The notes under the pieces: model-generated
Seen by the model: only the letters and a program-made list of their open reading frames with translations
What the model was told of the DNA's origin: nothing
Database searches by the model: none
In this document: positions 1 through 8,344 of the stretch, one piece after another
Layout: every line of letters starts with the position of its first letter
Numbering within the stretch: position 1 is the first letter of the stretch
Made by a program: the position numbers and the translations under genes
Source: Verrucomicrobiota bacterium
GTDB taxonomy: Bacteria; Verrucomicrobiota; Verrucomicrobiia; Verrucomicrobiales; Akkermansiaceae
Direction of reading: 5' to 3'
Length of the DNA: 53,409 bases
Assembly: GCA_004293285.1 (NCBI GenBank)
Contig: RDYF01000088.1
Location: 1-53,409, forward strand

Positions 1-114
1 CCGCTCCGCATCGCCAAAGACAAATCGCCGATCCACCACACGCGACACGCAGTGGTAAACCGCAGGTTTCACCAACGAATCCTTCCAAGGAGCCAACCAC
101 CGAGAACGTCTCAC
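1..114 (-). CDS. REP-associated tyrosine transposase (RAYT), N-terminal part, cut by window edge
   Basis: Read on the minus strand from a GTG at 114, the frame gives about 38 residues containing KPAVYHCVSRVVDRR and FVFGDAER. This is the typical start of REP-associated Y1/TnpA-REP transposases, where the 'YH..SRV..R..vF..aE' stretch precedes the HUH motif. An in-frame TAG lies a few codons upstream of the GTG, so GTG at 114 is the only plausible start. The HUH and catalytic Tyr lie outside the window. Members of this family are single-copy housekeeping-like transposases thought to move REP/REPIN hairpin repeats; REP-like hairpins occur elsewhere in this window (19.1, 45.6 and 52.0 kb). The family call is firm from the N-terminal signature; whether the gene is intact cannot be seen. 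Confidence 0.75.
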   Translation of the reverse strand, partial: MRRSRWLAPWKDSLVKPAVYHCVSRVVDRRFVFGDAER

Positions 115-141
115 ACCCCCAATCTACCCCAATCAAGCCAA

Positions 142-211
142 ATGGCAAGGGGATTTTCAATAGTTTGTCTGTCCCCATGTCAAGGCGAGGAGATTTTGAT
201 CTCTGTCTGGG
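142..211. repeat. Two imperfect direct repeats upstream of the RAYT gene
   Basis: Positions 142-173 and 183-211 share GGC(A/G)AGG(G/A)GATTTT and TGTCTG plus nearby bases, two roughly 30-bp imperfect copies separated by about 10 bp. They lie directly upstream of the transposase start, where RAYT genes are often flanked by copies of their cognate REP sequence. No strong hairpin is visible in either copy, so calling them REPs is inference. The rest of 115-377 shows nothing else recognisable. Confidence 0.4.
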
Positions 212-377
212 AGAATGGGGGGTAAGAGTTCGGTGATAGGTACTCCATGCACGGCGCGAGGTAGATCTCTTTGCTGCTGCCGTTTTGGGCCTTTCATCTG
301 TTGTTGCATTTCTCTGGTGGCTTAATGATTCCATGCTTGCGGTGGGCGACTGGGTGGGCGACTGGGTGTGACAGTAG

Positions 378-1460
378 GTGCTTGTGCAAAATGATGTGCG
401 AGCCGTGTTGCAGTATGTCCCTTTATTCCGAGGGCGTCTCTTTGTGGTGATGATCGAAGCTGGGCAATTGCCTGAAGCGGCGGTTGCCGAGTGCTTGTTG
501 GATCTTGCTGCGCTCGAAGATGTCGGCGTGAAACTGGTGATCGGCGTGCTGGGGGGTGATGTGAAGGACCTGTATGATTGGAGCCTTGAGTGCGAAATCA
601 AAGTAGCGATGGCGAAAGAGCGGGTCGATAGCGAGCGATTGCCGCAGGAGGTGCGCGACATTTTAGGTCGAGGTCAGGTGCCGGTGATCAATGCCACGGG
701 TTACCAAGCGCTCGACGAGGTAGTGGTGAAGCAGGTGATTGCTCTGGGTGCGGTGAAATTGATTGCTTTGCTCGAAAAAGGCGTGCTGGTCGATGGTGCT
801 CCGGTTCATGCCGTGCGGGCAGCGGAGGTGGAAGACTTGATTCAGGGGCATCGACAAGTGGAGGGCGAGGCTTTGCTGCGTCTCGCCGCACGGGCCTGCG
901 AGCAAGGGGTGCCGCGGGTGCATGTGCTCGATGGCTTGCAGCAGGGGGTATTGGTCGATGAGCTTTTTTCCAACGAAGGTGTGGGCACCATGGTGCACGC
1001 CGACAGCTATCGGGTGATTCGCGAGCTCTCGACAGAAGACATTCCCGAATTGCTCGGCATGATTGGGCGGTCGGTGCGTCGGAGTTTTTTGGTGCCCCGC
1101 AATTACGAAGAAATCGAAAGTCGGATCGAAGACTACCGCGTGATGTTGATCGACGACAACGTCGTCGGCTGTGTCGCACTGCATCATTACCCCGCGCAGC
1201 AATGTGCGGAAGTGGCGTGTTTGTATGTCAAGCAAGCGCACGAGGGGCGGGGCTACGGAGCGGACTTGGTGCAGCATGCGGAAGAAATGGCACGGCAAAA
1301 AGGCATCGCGCGGGTGTTCGCTTTAACCAATCGGGCGGTGGTCTTTTTCCGCGATCGGCTGGGCTACCAAGAAATGGGGCCTGAGTCCTTGCCTGAAGAT
1401 CGGCGTCGATTGCTCGAGCAGAGTGGTCGTCATTCGAAGGTGTTTGAAAAATGGTTGTGA
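378..1460 (+). CDS. argA: Amino-acid N-acetyltransferase, ArgA-like (N-acetylglutamate synthase)
   Basis: 360 residues. The N-terminal two thirds (about 1-210) look like a degenerate amino-acid-kinase fold (FRGRLFVVMIEAG, GVKLVIGVLGGD, GQVPVINATGYQA, VGTMVHADSY). The last 140 residues are a GNAT acetyltransferase domain with the acetyl-CoA loop near YVKQAHEGRGYGADL and the closing FFRDRLGYQEMG. This two-domain order is that of ArgA, which acetylates glutamate with acetyl-CoA as the first step of arginine synthesis; the kinase domain serves arginine feedback. It is shorter than the roughly 440-residue E. coli enzyme, mostly at the N-terminus. A stop codon touches the GTG at 378, so the start is there or at a nearby GTG. 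The downstream oligopeptide operon follows within 80 bp. Confidence 0.78.
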   Translation: MLVQNDVRAVLQYVPLFRGRLFVVMIEAGQLPEAAVAECLLDLAALEDVGVKLVIGVLGGDVKDLYDWSLECEIKVAMAKERVDSERLPQEVRDILGRGQVPVINATGYQALDEVVVKQVIALGAVKLIALLEKGVLVDGAPVHAVRAAEVEDLIQGHRQVEGEALLRLAARACEQGVPRVHVLDGLQQGVLVDELFSNEGVGTMVHADSYRVIRELSTEDIPELLGMIGRSVRRSFLVPRNYEEIESRIEDYRVMLIDDNVVGCVALHHYPAQQCAEVACLYVKQAHEGRGYGADLVQHAEEMARQKGIARVFALTNRAVVFFRDRLGYQEMGPESLPEDRRRLLEQSGRHSKVFEKWL

Positions 1461-1533
1461 TGCGATGACAAAGCAGCGCGGAAAATTTGTGGCATCAGGT
1501 CATCGGCGCTTGCGTGATTCGTCGTGGAGGCGC

Positions 1534-3099
1534 ATGATTGGCTCATCGATGATATTGGTGCGCTACATGGGAATTGCGATTCTTTCCCTGCTCATCTTGG
1601 CTTGCCAAAAAGAGACGCAAGTCGAGCGGGGCAATCGGGAAAAAATCTTGATCGTCGGCAACGGCGGTGACCCGAAGTCGCTCGATCAGCATTTGGTCAC
1701 TGGAGTGATCGAGAGCAAAGTCATCGGCACCTTGTTCGAGGGCCTAGTCGGCGACGATGCTCAGAGCGACACCGCCATGCCAGGAGCGCTGTGGTCCGAC
1801 GGTGCACCCGTGACCGCTGAAGATTTTGCCTTTGCGTATCATCGCATGCTGCATCCGGACATGGCGGCTCCGTATGTGGAAATGCTGTATTTCATCAAAA
1901 ATGCTGAGGCTTACAATCGCGGTGAAATCACCGACTTCTCGCAAGTGGGGGTGAAAGTCATCGATCCCTTCACCTTGCAAATCACCTTGCGCGAGCCCGT
2001 GCCGTACTTACCGGGTGTGACGCGGCACTACACTTGGTTTCCGGTGCCCAAGCATGTGGTGTTGCGGCATGGCAAGATGGCGCAGCGTTTCACCGCGTGG
2101 AGCGAGCCAGGAAACATTGTTGGCAACGGGGCCTTTGTGCTCGAGCGGTGGAAATGGAACGATCACATTTTGGTCAAAAAAAATCCGCGCTACTGGAATG
2201 CGAGCGAAGTTCAGCTCGAAGGCGTGAAATTTTTGCCCATCGAAAACTTTTACACCGAGACGCGCGCCTTCTTGGCAGGGCAGTTGCACACGACCTATCA
2301 AATCCCGCCCGACTTGGTGGAAAAGATGTCGCGCGAGTATCCGCAGTATTTGCGTCAAGAGCCCTACGTAGGGACGCGCTTCATGCGATTCAACTGCACG
2401 CGGCCGGGACTGGACCAAGCCAAAGTGCGTCAGGCGCTATCGCTCGCCTTCGATCGTGATGAGCTATGCGCCACTGTGATGCAAGGATTCGAAGCCTGCA
2501 CCTCCTACACGCCGAAGATGGGCGACTACTCGCCCGCACAGGTCTTGCGCTTCGATCCCGCGAAAGCGCGTCAGTTGTTGGCCGAAGCGGGCTATCCGGG
2601 TGGCAAAGGGTTTCCGCGTTATGCGATTTTGATGGGCTCCGGCGGCACGCGTTCAACAGTCGAGGCGATCCAAGAGATGTGGAAAAAACATCTCAACATC
2701 CTCGTCGATGTGCGCATGATGGATCAAGCGTCCTACATCGAGGCACAGCAAAAGCTCGACTTCGACATGGCGCTGGCGGGCTGGATTGGCGACTACCTTG
2801 ATCCGACGACATTCTTGATGATGTGGACCAAAGGCAACGGCAACAACAACACCGGTTGGTTCAGCAAGTCCTACGAAGCCATGCTGCAGAAAGCCGCTCA
2901 ACAAACCGATCCCAGCAAGCGGTTGGAAATTTTCGAAAAAGCCGAAGCCTTGCTCATGGAGCAAATGCCCATTTTGCCCTTTGCGTGGCAAGCGCGCAAT
3001 TACCTTCATCATCCCTCAGCAAAAGGATGGCATCCTTTATTGTTAGATAATCATCCGTTCTCTCAAGTTCGTTTAGAACCCACCAAGGTCGAGCCATGA
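1534..3099 (+). CDS. Oligopeptide ABC transporter substrate-binding lipoprotein (OppA-like)
   Basis: Family SBP_bac_5 (OppA/DppA type). With the ATG at 1534 (GGAGG four bases upstream) the protein starts with a hydrophobic stretch ending in a lipobox LILAC, Cys at residue 24, so it should be a membrane-anchored binding lipoprotein. Seen motifs: GDPKSLDQHLVTGVIESKVI, GTLFEGLVG, VTAEDFAFAYHRMLHP, GNGAFVLERWKWND, VRQALSLAFDRDELC, WIGDYLDPTTFL. The frame stays open upstream to 1423, but that would give an improbably long positively charged tail before the signal. Between 'GLVGDD' and 'LWSDGAPVTAEDF' about 20 residues usual in the family (the 'AESWE.S.DG..YTF.LR' strand) are absent, in frame. It overlaps the permease gene by ATGA. 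Function: capture of short peptides; exact substrate unknown. Confidence 0.82.
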   Translation: MIGSSMILVRYMGIAILSLLILACQKETQVERGNREKILIVGNGGDPKSLDQHLVTGVIESKVIGTLFEGLVGDDAQSDTAMPGALWSDGAPVTAEDFAFAYHRMLHPDMAAPYVEMLYFIKNAEAYNRGEITDFSQVGVKVIDPFTLQITLREPVPYLPGVTRHYTWFPVPKHVVLRHGKMAQRFTAWSEPGNIVGNGAFVLERWKWNDHILVKKNPRYWNASEVQLEGVKFLPIENFYTETRAFLAGQLHTTYQIPPDLVEKMSREYPQYLRQEPYVGTRFMRFNCTRPGLDQAKVRQALSLAFDRDELCATVMQGFEACTSYTPKMGDYSPAQVLRFDPAKARQLLAEAGYPGGKGFPRYAILMGSGGTRSTVEAIQEMWKKHLNILVDVRMMDQASYIEAQQKLDFDMALAGWIGDYLDPTTFLMMWTKGNGNNNTGWFSKSYEAMLQKAAQQTDPSKRLEIFEKAEALLMEQMPILPFAWQARNYLHHPSAKGWHPLLLDNHPFSQVRLEPTKVEP

Positions 3100-4025
3100 T
3101 TCAATACCTCTTCCATCGATTGCTGCAAGGTGGGCTGGTATTGCTCGCGCTCTTTACCTTGTCGTTTTTCTTATGTCGGCTTTTGCCTGGTGGGCCGTAT
3201 CAAAGCGAGAAAGCGATCCCCGAGCATGTGAAACAGAAGATGATGGAGCAAGATGGCTATCATTTGCCCGTGCATCAACAGTATCTGCGTCGTTTAAGCG
3301 GCGTAGTGCGTGGCGACTTGGGTTTATCGATTCGGCTATCGGGTCGTCCTGTCAACGATGTGATTGCGCAGTCCTTTCCCGTTTCCTTTCAGTTAGGTTT
3401 GGTCTCGATGATGCTTGCGAGTCTCATCGGAGTTCCGGCGGGGGTGATTTCCGCGTGGAAAAAGAATAGCGCCGTCGACTTTGGTGTCATGGCCGTCGCG
3501 ATGCTGGGGTTGTGCTTACCCTCCTTCGTGATCGGTCCGATTCTGGCCGAGACCATGGGTCGATCCTGGCAATGGTTTCCAGTGATGGGCTGGAATGGGG
3601 CCGACCCGAGTACGTGGGTTCTACCGATGGTGACATTGGGTCTCGTCTATGCGGCATATCTGGCGCGATTGACGCGTGCTGGCATGCTCGACACCCTTTC
3701 GCAAGACTTCGTCCGCACCGCGCATGCCAAGGGCGTGCCGATGCATCGGATCTTGATCAAGCATTGTTTGCGCGGTGGTTTGGTGCCTGCTGCGGCCTAC
3801 ATCGGGCCTGCTTTTGCGGGCATCATTTCTGGTTCGCTGGTGATCGAGTCGGTCTTCCAAGTTCCCGGTCTCGGTCGGCATTTCGTTAAGGCGATCGAAA
3901 CCAACGACGTCAATGTGATCATGGGCATTGCCCTGTTGTATGGAGGATTGGTGGTGTTAGGCAACATCGTGTCCGACCTCCTCATCCTGTGGTTGAATCC
4001 GAGAGCACGCACGCTATCCTCATGA
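3096..4025 (+). CDS. Oligopeptide ABC transporter permease, OppB-like
   Basis: 309 residues with about six hydrophobic segments. The N-terminus (LFHRLLQGGLVLLALFTLSF) and the periplasmic stretch after the first membrane segment (LGLSIRLSGRPVNDVIAQSFP) are typical of OppB/DppB. The cytoplasmic EAA loop is seen near TLSQDFVRTAHAKGVPMHRI. The C-terminus 'ESVFQVPGLGRHFVKAIETND' is a conserved OppB feature. The start ATG overlaps the stop of the binding-protein gene and its stop overlaps the ATG of the next permease, so the three are translationally coupled. It forms half of the membrane channel of a peptide importer. Confidence 0.88.
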   Translation: MIQYLFHRLLQGGLVLLALFTLSFFLCRLLPGGPYQSEKAIPEHVKQKMMEQDGYHLPVHQQYLRRLSGVVRGDLGLSIRLSGRPVNDVIAQSFPVSFQLGLVSMMLASLIGVPAGVISAWKKNSAVDFGVMAVAMLGLCLPSFVIGPILAETMGRSWQWFPVMGWNGADPSTWVLPMVTLGLVYAAYLARLTRAGMLDTLSQDFVRTAHAKGVPMHRILIKHCLRGGLVPAAAYIGPAFAGIISGSLVIESVFQVPGLGRHFVKAIETNDVNVIMGIALLYGGLVVLGNIVSDLLILWLNPRARTLSS

Positions 4026-4999
4026 AGACCTCGATCGAACTCCAACAAGGCAATTCCCTGCGCAAAGATGCGATCATGCGTTTGCGCAAAAACCGTGCGG
4101 CGGTGGCAGGGTTCTTTTGTTTGATGACGATCGCGTTTTTATGCATCGTCTTACCCTTCACCCCGTGGCTTGCTGATCCGAATGCGCAGAGCTTGGTCCA
4201 TAAAAATTTGGCACCCTCGACGCAGCATTGGTTTGGCACCGATCACTTGGGTCGGGATCTGTTCTCGCGGGTCTTTTACGGTGGTCGGATTTCCATCGCC
4301 GTAGCCATGCTGACGACCTTTGTTGCGGTATGCATCGGTGTCAGCTATGGTGCCATCGCGGGCTATGCGCGCGAACGAGTCGATGCGACCATGATGCGCG
4401 TTGTCGACGTGCTCTATGGTCTGCCCTTCTTGGTGGTGGTCATTTTGTTAGGAAAAGTGCTAGAGCGGATGACCTCGCAGTGGTCCGAGTGGTTGGTGGA
4501 AGCACTCACCTCCGACCATGCCACGACCGAAAAAATCAACGAAGTGCGCACCGCTGTCGAGCCGCTCGTGACCATGGTGCCCTTGTTTTTGGCGATTGGT
4601 GCCTTGTCATGGCTGACCATTTCGCGGATTGTGAGAGCGCAGGTGCAGAGCGTGAAAAAGCTGGAATTTGTCGAAGCAGCGCGTTCTTTGGGTCTTTCGC
4701 ATCGCGTGATTTTGTTTCGGCACATTTTGCCCAACTGTGTGGGTCCCATCATTGTCTACACCACACTGACGATTCCGGGCGTGATGTTGTTTGAAGCAGT
4801 GCTATCCTTTCTCGGGCTCGGGCTCAAACCGCCGAATAGTTCTTGGGGCGTGTTGATCAAAGAAGGGTCCGACATGATGCTGACGAATGCGTGGTTGTTA
4901 TTTTTCCCTAGTTTGTTTTTTTCGCTGACCTTATTGTCATTGAACTTTCTCGGAGACGGCTTGCGTGATGCTTTTGATCCGAAGTCGTCCAAAGACTAA
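4022..4999 (+). CDS. Oligopeptide ABC transporter permease, OppC-like
   Basis: 325 residues. Typical OppC features are the N-terminal cytoplasmic segment with LRKNRAAVAGFF, then HWFGTDHLGRDLFSRV, the EAA loop FVEAARSLGLSHRVILFRHI, and FLGLGLKPPNSSWG near the end. The ATG at 4022 overlaps the OppB stop. Relative to OppC it carries an extra stretch of about 35 polar residues (around residues 155-190, ERMTSQWSEWLVEAL to VRTAVEPL) between membrane segments. No ATP-binding subunits (OppD/OppF) follow; the next gene is a GH13 enzyme, so the ATPases must be encoded elsewhere or shared. Confidence 0.87.
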   Translation: MKTSIELQQGNSLRKDAIMRLRKNRAAVAGFFCLMTIAFLCIVLPFTPWLADPNAQSLVHKNLAPSTQHWFGTDHLGRDLFSRVFYGGRISIAVAMLTTFVAVCIGVSYGAIAGYARERVDATMMRVVDVLYGLPFLVVVILLGKVLERMTSQWSEWLVEALTSDHATTEKINEVRTAVEPLVTMVPLFLAIGALSWLTISRIVRAQVQSVKKLEFVEAARSLGLSHRVILFRHILPNCVGPIIVYTTLTIPGVMLFEAVLSFLGLGLKPPNSSWGVLIKEGSDMMLTNAWLLFFPSLFFSLTLLSLNFLGDGLRDAFDPKSSKD

Positions 5000-5014
5000 C
5001 TCCGCCGCATCGAC

Positions 5015-6805
5015 ATGAACGCCTCGCACGAAGCCCGCCCTCGGATTTACCAATTGCTCGTGCGCACCTTCGGCAACGAGTGTCAGAGTGGTCGGCCTGG
5101 CGGTAGTAGGGAAGAAAATGGCTGCGGCAAATTCGTCGACATCAACGCAGCGGCTTTGCGCTCCTTGAAGGCGATGGGTTTTACTCATCTGTGGCTGACG
5201 GGCGTGCTGGAGCATGCTTCAACCACCGCTTATCCGCATCGGCCTGCCGACCAAGCGTGCCTGGTGAAAGGTCGTGCGGGCAGCCCGTATGCGATCCGAG
5301 ATTACTTCGACGTCTGTCCCGACTACGCCGAGAATCCGGAAAATCGGTTAGAAGAATTTGTGGCGTTACTGCAGCGTTGTCACGACTTCGGTTTGCGCGT
5401 GTTGATCGATTTTGTGCCCAATCATGTGGCGCGCAGTTACAGTTCCGACGTCAAGCCCGAGTCGACATTCGGCTTGGGCGACGATCCGCGTCATTTTTTC
5501 TTACGCGACAATCATTTTTACTACTTGCAAGGCGATCATCCTGGAGGTGGGCCGCCCTTGCGTTTGCCCTTAGCGAGTCAAGATGGTTCGTGTCATTACG
5601 AAGAGTGGCTGGGTCGGGTGAGTGGCAACAACGTGGTCCATTGGCAGCCTAGCGTGAACGATTGGTATGAGACGGTAAAACTGAACTACGGCCATGATTT
5701 CACCCAAGGTCGCGATACCAGCCATTTGCCCGGCCCACAGGCGAGTCACTCTGAGGTGCCGAAAACGTGGCGCATCATGGATGAAATCATCGCCTACTGG
5801 CAAGACCTAGGAGTTGATGGCTTTCGAGCCGACATGGCGCATATGATTCCGTTAGAATTTTGGCGCTGGATGATTCAGCGATCGAGGAAAAGAAAACCGT
5901 TCACCTATTGGATGGCCGAGGCCTACGACAACGATCCAGCCAAGCTGAGTGAGCAGCACATCATGGACGCTTTGTTAGAATCGGGATTCGATGCCGTATA
6001 CGATGATCCGATGTATGACCTGTTGATGGCGCTTTACGATGAAGGCAAGTGGTGCAACGACATCGACCATTTCCTTTTCACTGGCGAGCGCTTTCATCGT
6101 TCCTTGCGTTACGGGGAGAATCACGATGAAGTGCGTCTGGCGCATCCGCGTGAGTGGGGTGGGCACGGCATGGCAGTGGGGCGGCCAGTTTGTGCGACCT
6201 TATTTGCGCTTGGTCGCGGTCCCATCATGATCTACCACGGTCAAGAGTTCGGCGAACAAGCCCTTGGTGCGAGTGGTTTTGCGGGCGACAATGCGCGCAC
6301 GACGATTTTCGACTATGCTTCTCTGCCTTCGATGCGTGAATGGATTGCAGGAAAAACCTATGATGATCGCAAAGTCACCGGTGCGCCGCGCGCATTGCGC
6401 GATTGGTATGGTCGGTTGCTTCATTTGATGGCCGAACCAGCCTTCGAACGCGGAGAGTTGTATGGCTTGAACTACGCCAATCGAGATCAGCCGCATTTTG
6501 GTCGGCTCGACGGTGAAACGGTGAGTGGTCACTGGCTCTACGCCTTTTTGCGGAGAGATCCGGCATCGGGGCAGAAATTTTTGTGCCTAGTGAACTTTCA
6601 TCCGCACCAATCGATGTCCGACGTGCGAGTGTGCGTCCCGCGTGAGGCTTTCGGTGAAATGCCTTGGGCGCAGAGCTATGAAATGATCGATCGATTCACC
6701 GACGCGAGCCATGGGGTGACATCGGCAGAAGAATTGTCTGAGCAAGGCATGTTCGTGTCCAGTATCCCAGCGATGAGTGCGGTGTTTTTAGAACTTGTGG
6801 AATGA
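5015..6805 (+). CDS. GH13 alpha-amylase-family enzyme, cytoplasmic
   Basis: 596 residues with the four conserved GH13 regions: DFVPNH (132-137), GFRADMAH with nucleophile Asp273, the acid/base Glu302 in WMAEAY, and ENHDE with His370-Asp371. No signal peptide is seen, so the enzyme should act in the cytoplasm on alpha-glucans or small alpha-glucosides. The start 'RIYQLLVRTFGN' resembles GH13 enzymes of the glycogen/trehalose metabolism type rather than secreted amylases; the substrate cannot be fixed from motifs alone. It lies 15 bp downstream of the OppC-like gene and is probably in the same transcript. Its 3' end is convergent with the protease pair. Confidence 0.83.
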   Translation: MNASHEARPRIYQLLVRTFGNECQSGRPGGSREENGCGKFVDINAAALRSLKAMGFTHLWLTGVLEHASTTAYPHRPADQACLVKGRAGSPYAIRDYFDVCPDYAENPENRLEEFVALLQRCHDFGLRVLIDFVPNHVARSYSSDVKPESTFGLGDDPRHFFLRDNHFYYLQGDHPGGGPPLRLPLASQDGSCHYEEWLGRVSGNNVVHWQPSVNDWYETVKLNYGHDFTQGRDTSHLPGPQASHSEVPKTWRIMDEIIAYWQDLGVDGFRADMAHMIPLEFWRWMIQRSRKRKPFTYWMAEAYDNDPAKLSEQHIMDALLESGFDAVYDDPMYDLLMALYDEGKWCNDIDHFLFTGERFHRSLRYGENHDEVRLAHPREWGGHGMAVGRPVCATLFALGRGPIMIYHGQEFGEQALGASGFAGDNARTTIFDYASLPSMREWIAGKTYDDRKVTGAPRALRDWYGRLLHLMAEPAFERGELYGLNYANRDQPHFGRLDGETVSGHWLYAFLRRDPASGQKFLCLVNFHPHQSMSDVRVCVPREAFGEMPWAQSYEMIDRFTDASHGVTSAEELSEQGMFVSSIPAMSAVFLELVE

Positions 6806-6819
6806 TGAACGTCTTTTGA

Positions 6820-8322
6820 TCAGTCGGCGCGGTGGAGTTGTTGAAGGCCGCGTTGCAGCAGTTGGGCATCAATTTGATCAGAGACGGCGTCATCGAGATA
6901 AATGGCGATCGATTCATCCATGAACTCGATGCGATGCGAGCGTTGGCCCAGTGGAGCTTGTTTCAATGCTTGAATGAGTTCGCGCATGTTCCTTACGGAT
7001 TTGCCATTCACCTTACTAACGATCATGTGGCGCAGGCCTTCGTAGCCGACGGTCGCTTGCGTGGGAATCACGCCGCTGAGGCAGATCATGCGATCATGGT
7101 CTTTTTCATAAAGCTCGGGCTCAGAGAGAACGTGCAGGTAAGAAAGCGGCGCGCGCGATTCCCATTCATCGCCAAAAGCTTCTAACAGCGGACGAGTGAT
7201 TTCTTGGAAAATCATGCCGCCTTTGATGAGGAAACGCGGTGCTTTGCCGAATTGGTAATTGGGCACCAAACGACTGTCTTCTTCCTGTCGGGAGAGAGTG
7301 ACCGGCAGAGAAAGTTCTTTGCCTTCGCGCCAAATGGTAAGAGAGATGACCTCTCCTGCGGAGCGGTTGCCACGCACGAGTTGCATCCAAGGAAGTCGGC
7401 CGTAGAGCGGGTCTTGGTAGTAACCGCGTCGGTCGATGGGGAAATCATCGATGGCCAAAATGACATCGCGCGGCAGCACCTTCGCTTCATCGGCTGCTGA
7501 TCCTTTGCGGACCTTGCTCACAAAAATGCCGCCGACTTCCTCAGACAAATGCAGATATTTGCGAAAGTGAGGATCATCGGTGGATTGGATGTTTACCCCC
7601 AAATTGGGAAAGCCTTGGTACTGGGGTTTTTGTGATTCCATCAAAAATCGGGAGATGAGCGGCGTGGCAATGACATCACTGATTTGATCTTTCGAGTCAT
7701 AGGAGCTCAAAATGCCTGCGAGTTTTCCTGCGTGCAAGACAGGGAGGCTATACGATGAGGCCGACGACTGCATCGACGCCTTGACGCGGAAGGTTAGGAA
7801 CGATTGGCCGGGAAGAAAGGTCGAGCGCACATCTGCTGAGCGAATCTGTCCGCTAGTGAACAAGCTGTGTCCATTTTCTTCGACTTGAATGACATCGACC
7901 GTATCGCCCAATGCGGGATTATTGGCCATGGCGAGTGGTGTTTTCCCCAAGAAAAAGTCGGCGCTTTCTTTTGCGTCATCGATCTTCAACAGGGCGAGGT
8001 TCGCTTCGTAATCGACACATGCCACAGTCGCGCGTGCACGCTTCGCTCCATCGGTCGATTCGACCTCAATCAGCGTTGCATCCGCGACCATTTCGGCGGT
8101 GGTGATGACTTGATTTTGTTCGACAATGGCGGCAAGGGATCGACGCTGTCGAGCGGGATTTTTTTCCCACGGTTGCGCGATGTTCCAACTTTGCAGAGTC
8201 GAATTGACCCGCACCATGGACTCGCTGATTTCCTTCACCTCAGAGGTCGGGGTGGCAGGTGTGACAGCTTTGGGTTGACAGCCGATGAGAGAGAGCGCGA
8301 ACAACAGAAAACATTTTTTCAT
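6820..8322 (-). CDS. PDZ-containing lipoprotein, inactive trypsin-like protease paralogue
   Basis: 500 residues starting with a lipoprotein signal (LSLIGC, Cys15). The layout matches the HtrA/Do-type neighbour upstream: a chymotrypsin-like domain (about 30-240), a PDZ domain (about 245-350, with LGVNIQ, GSAADEAKVLPRDVILAI) and a C-terminal region with a second PDZ-like part (KVNGKSVRNMRELIQAL). The catalytic residues are missing: the His site reads TTAEMV instead of TNAHVV, and the Ser site reads SSYSLPVL instead of GNSGGPVL (Tyr at the Ser position). The Asp region (VDYEANLALL) is recognisable. It is therefore probably a pseudoprotease with an adaptor or regulatory role. It starts 22 bp after the stop of the active paralogue, in one operon. 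Confidence 0.78.
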   Translation of the reverse strand: MKKCFLLFALSLIGCQPKAVTPATPTSEVKEISESMVRVNSTLQSWNIAQPWEKNPARQRRSLAAIVEQNQVITTAEMVADATLIEVESTDGAKRARATVACVDYEANLALLKIDDAKESADFFLGKTPLAMANNPALGDTVDVIQVEENGHSLFTSGQIRSADVRSTFLPGQSFLTFRVKASMQSSASSYSLPVLHAGKLAGILSSYDSKDQISDVIATPLISRFLMESQKPQYQGFPNLGVNIQSTDDPHFRKYLHLSEEVGGIFVSKVRKGSAADEAKVLPRDVILAIDDFPIDRRGYYQDPLYGRLPWMQLVRGNRSAGEVISLTIWREGKELSLPVTLSRQEEDSRLVPNYQFGKAPRFLIKGGMIFQEITRPLLEAFGDEWESRAPLSYLHVLSEPELYEKDHDRMICLSGVIPTQATVGYEGLRHMIVSKVNGKSVRNMRELIQALKQAPLGQRSHRIEFMDESIAIYLDDAVSDQIDAQLLQRGLQQLHRAD

Positions 8323-8344
8323 AAGGAAAAATCGATAAGGGGAT

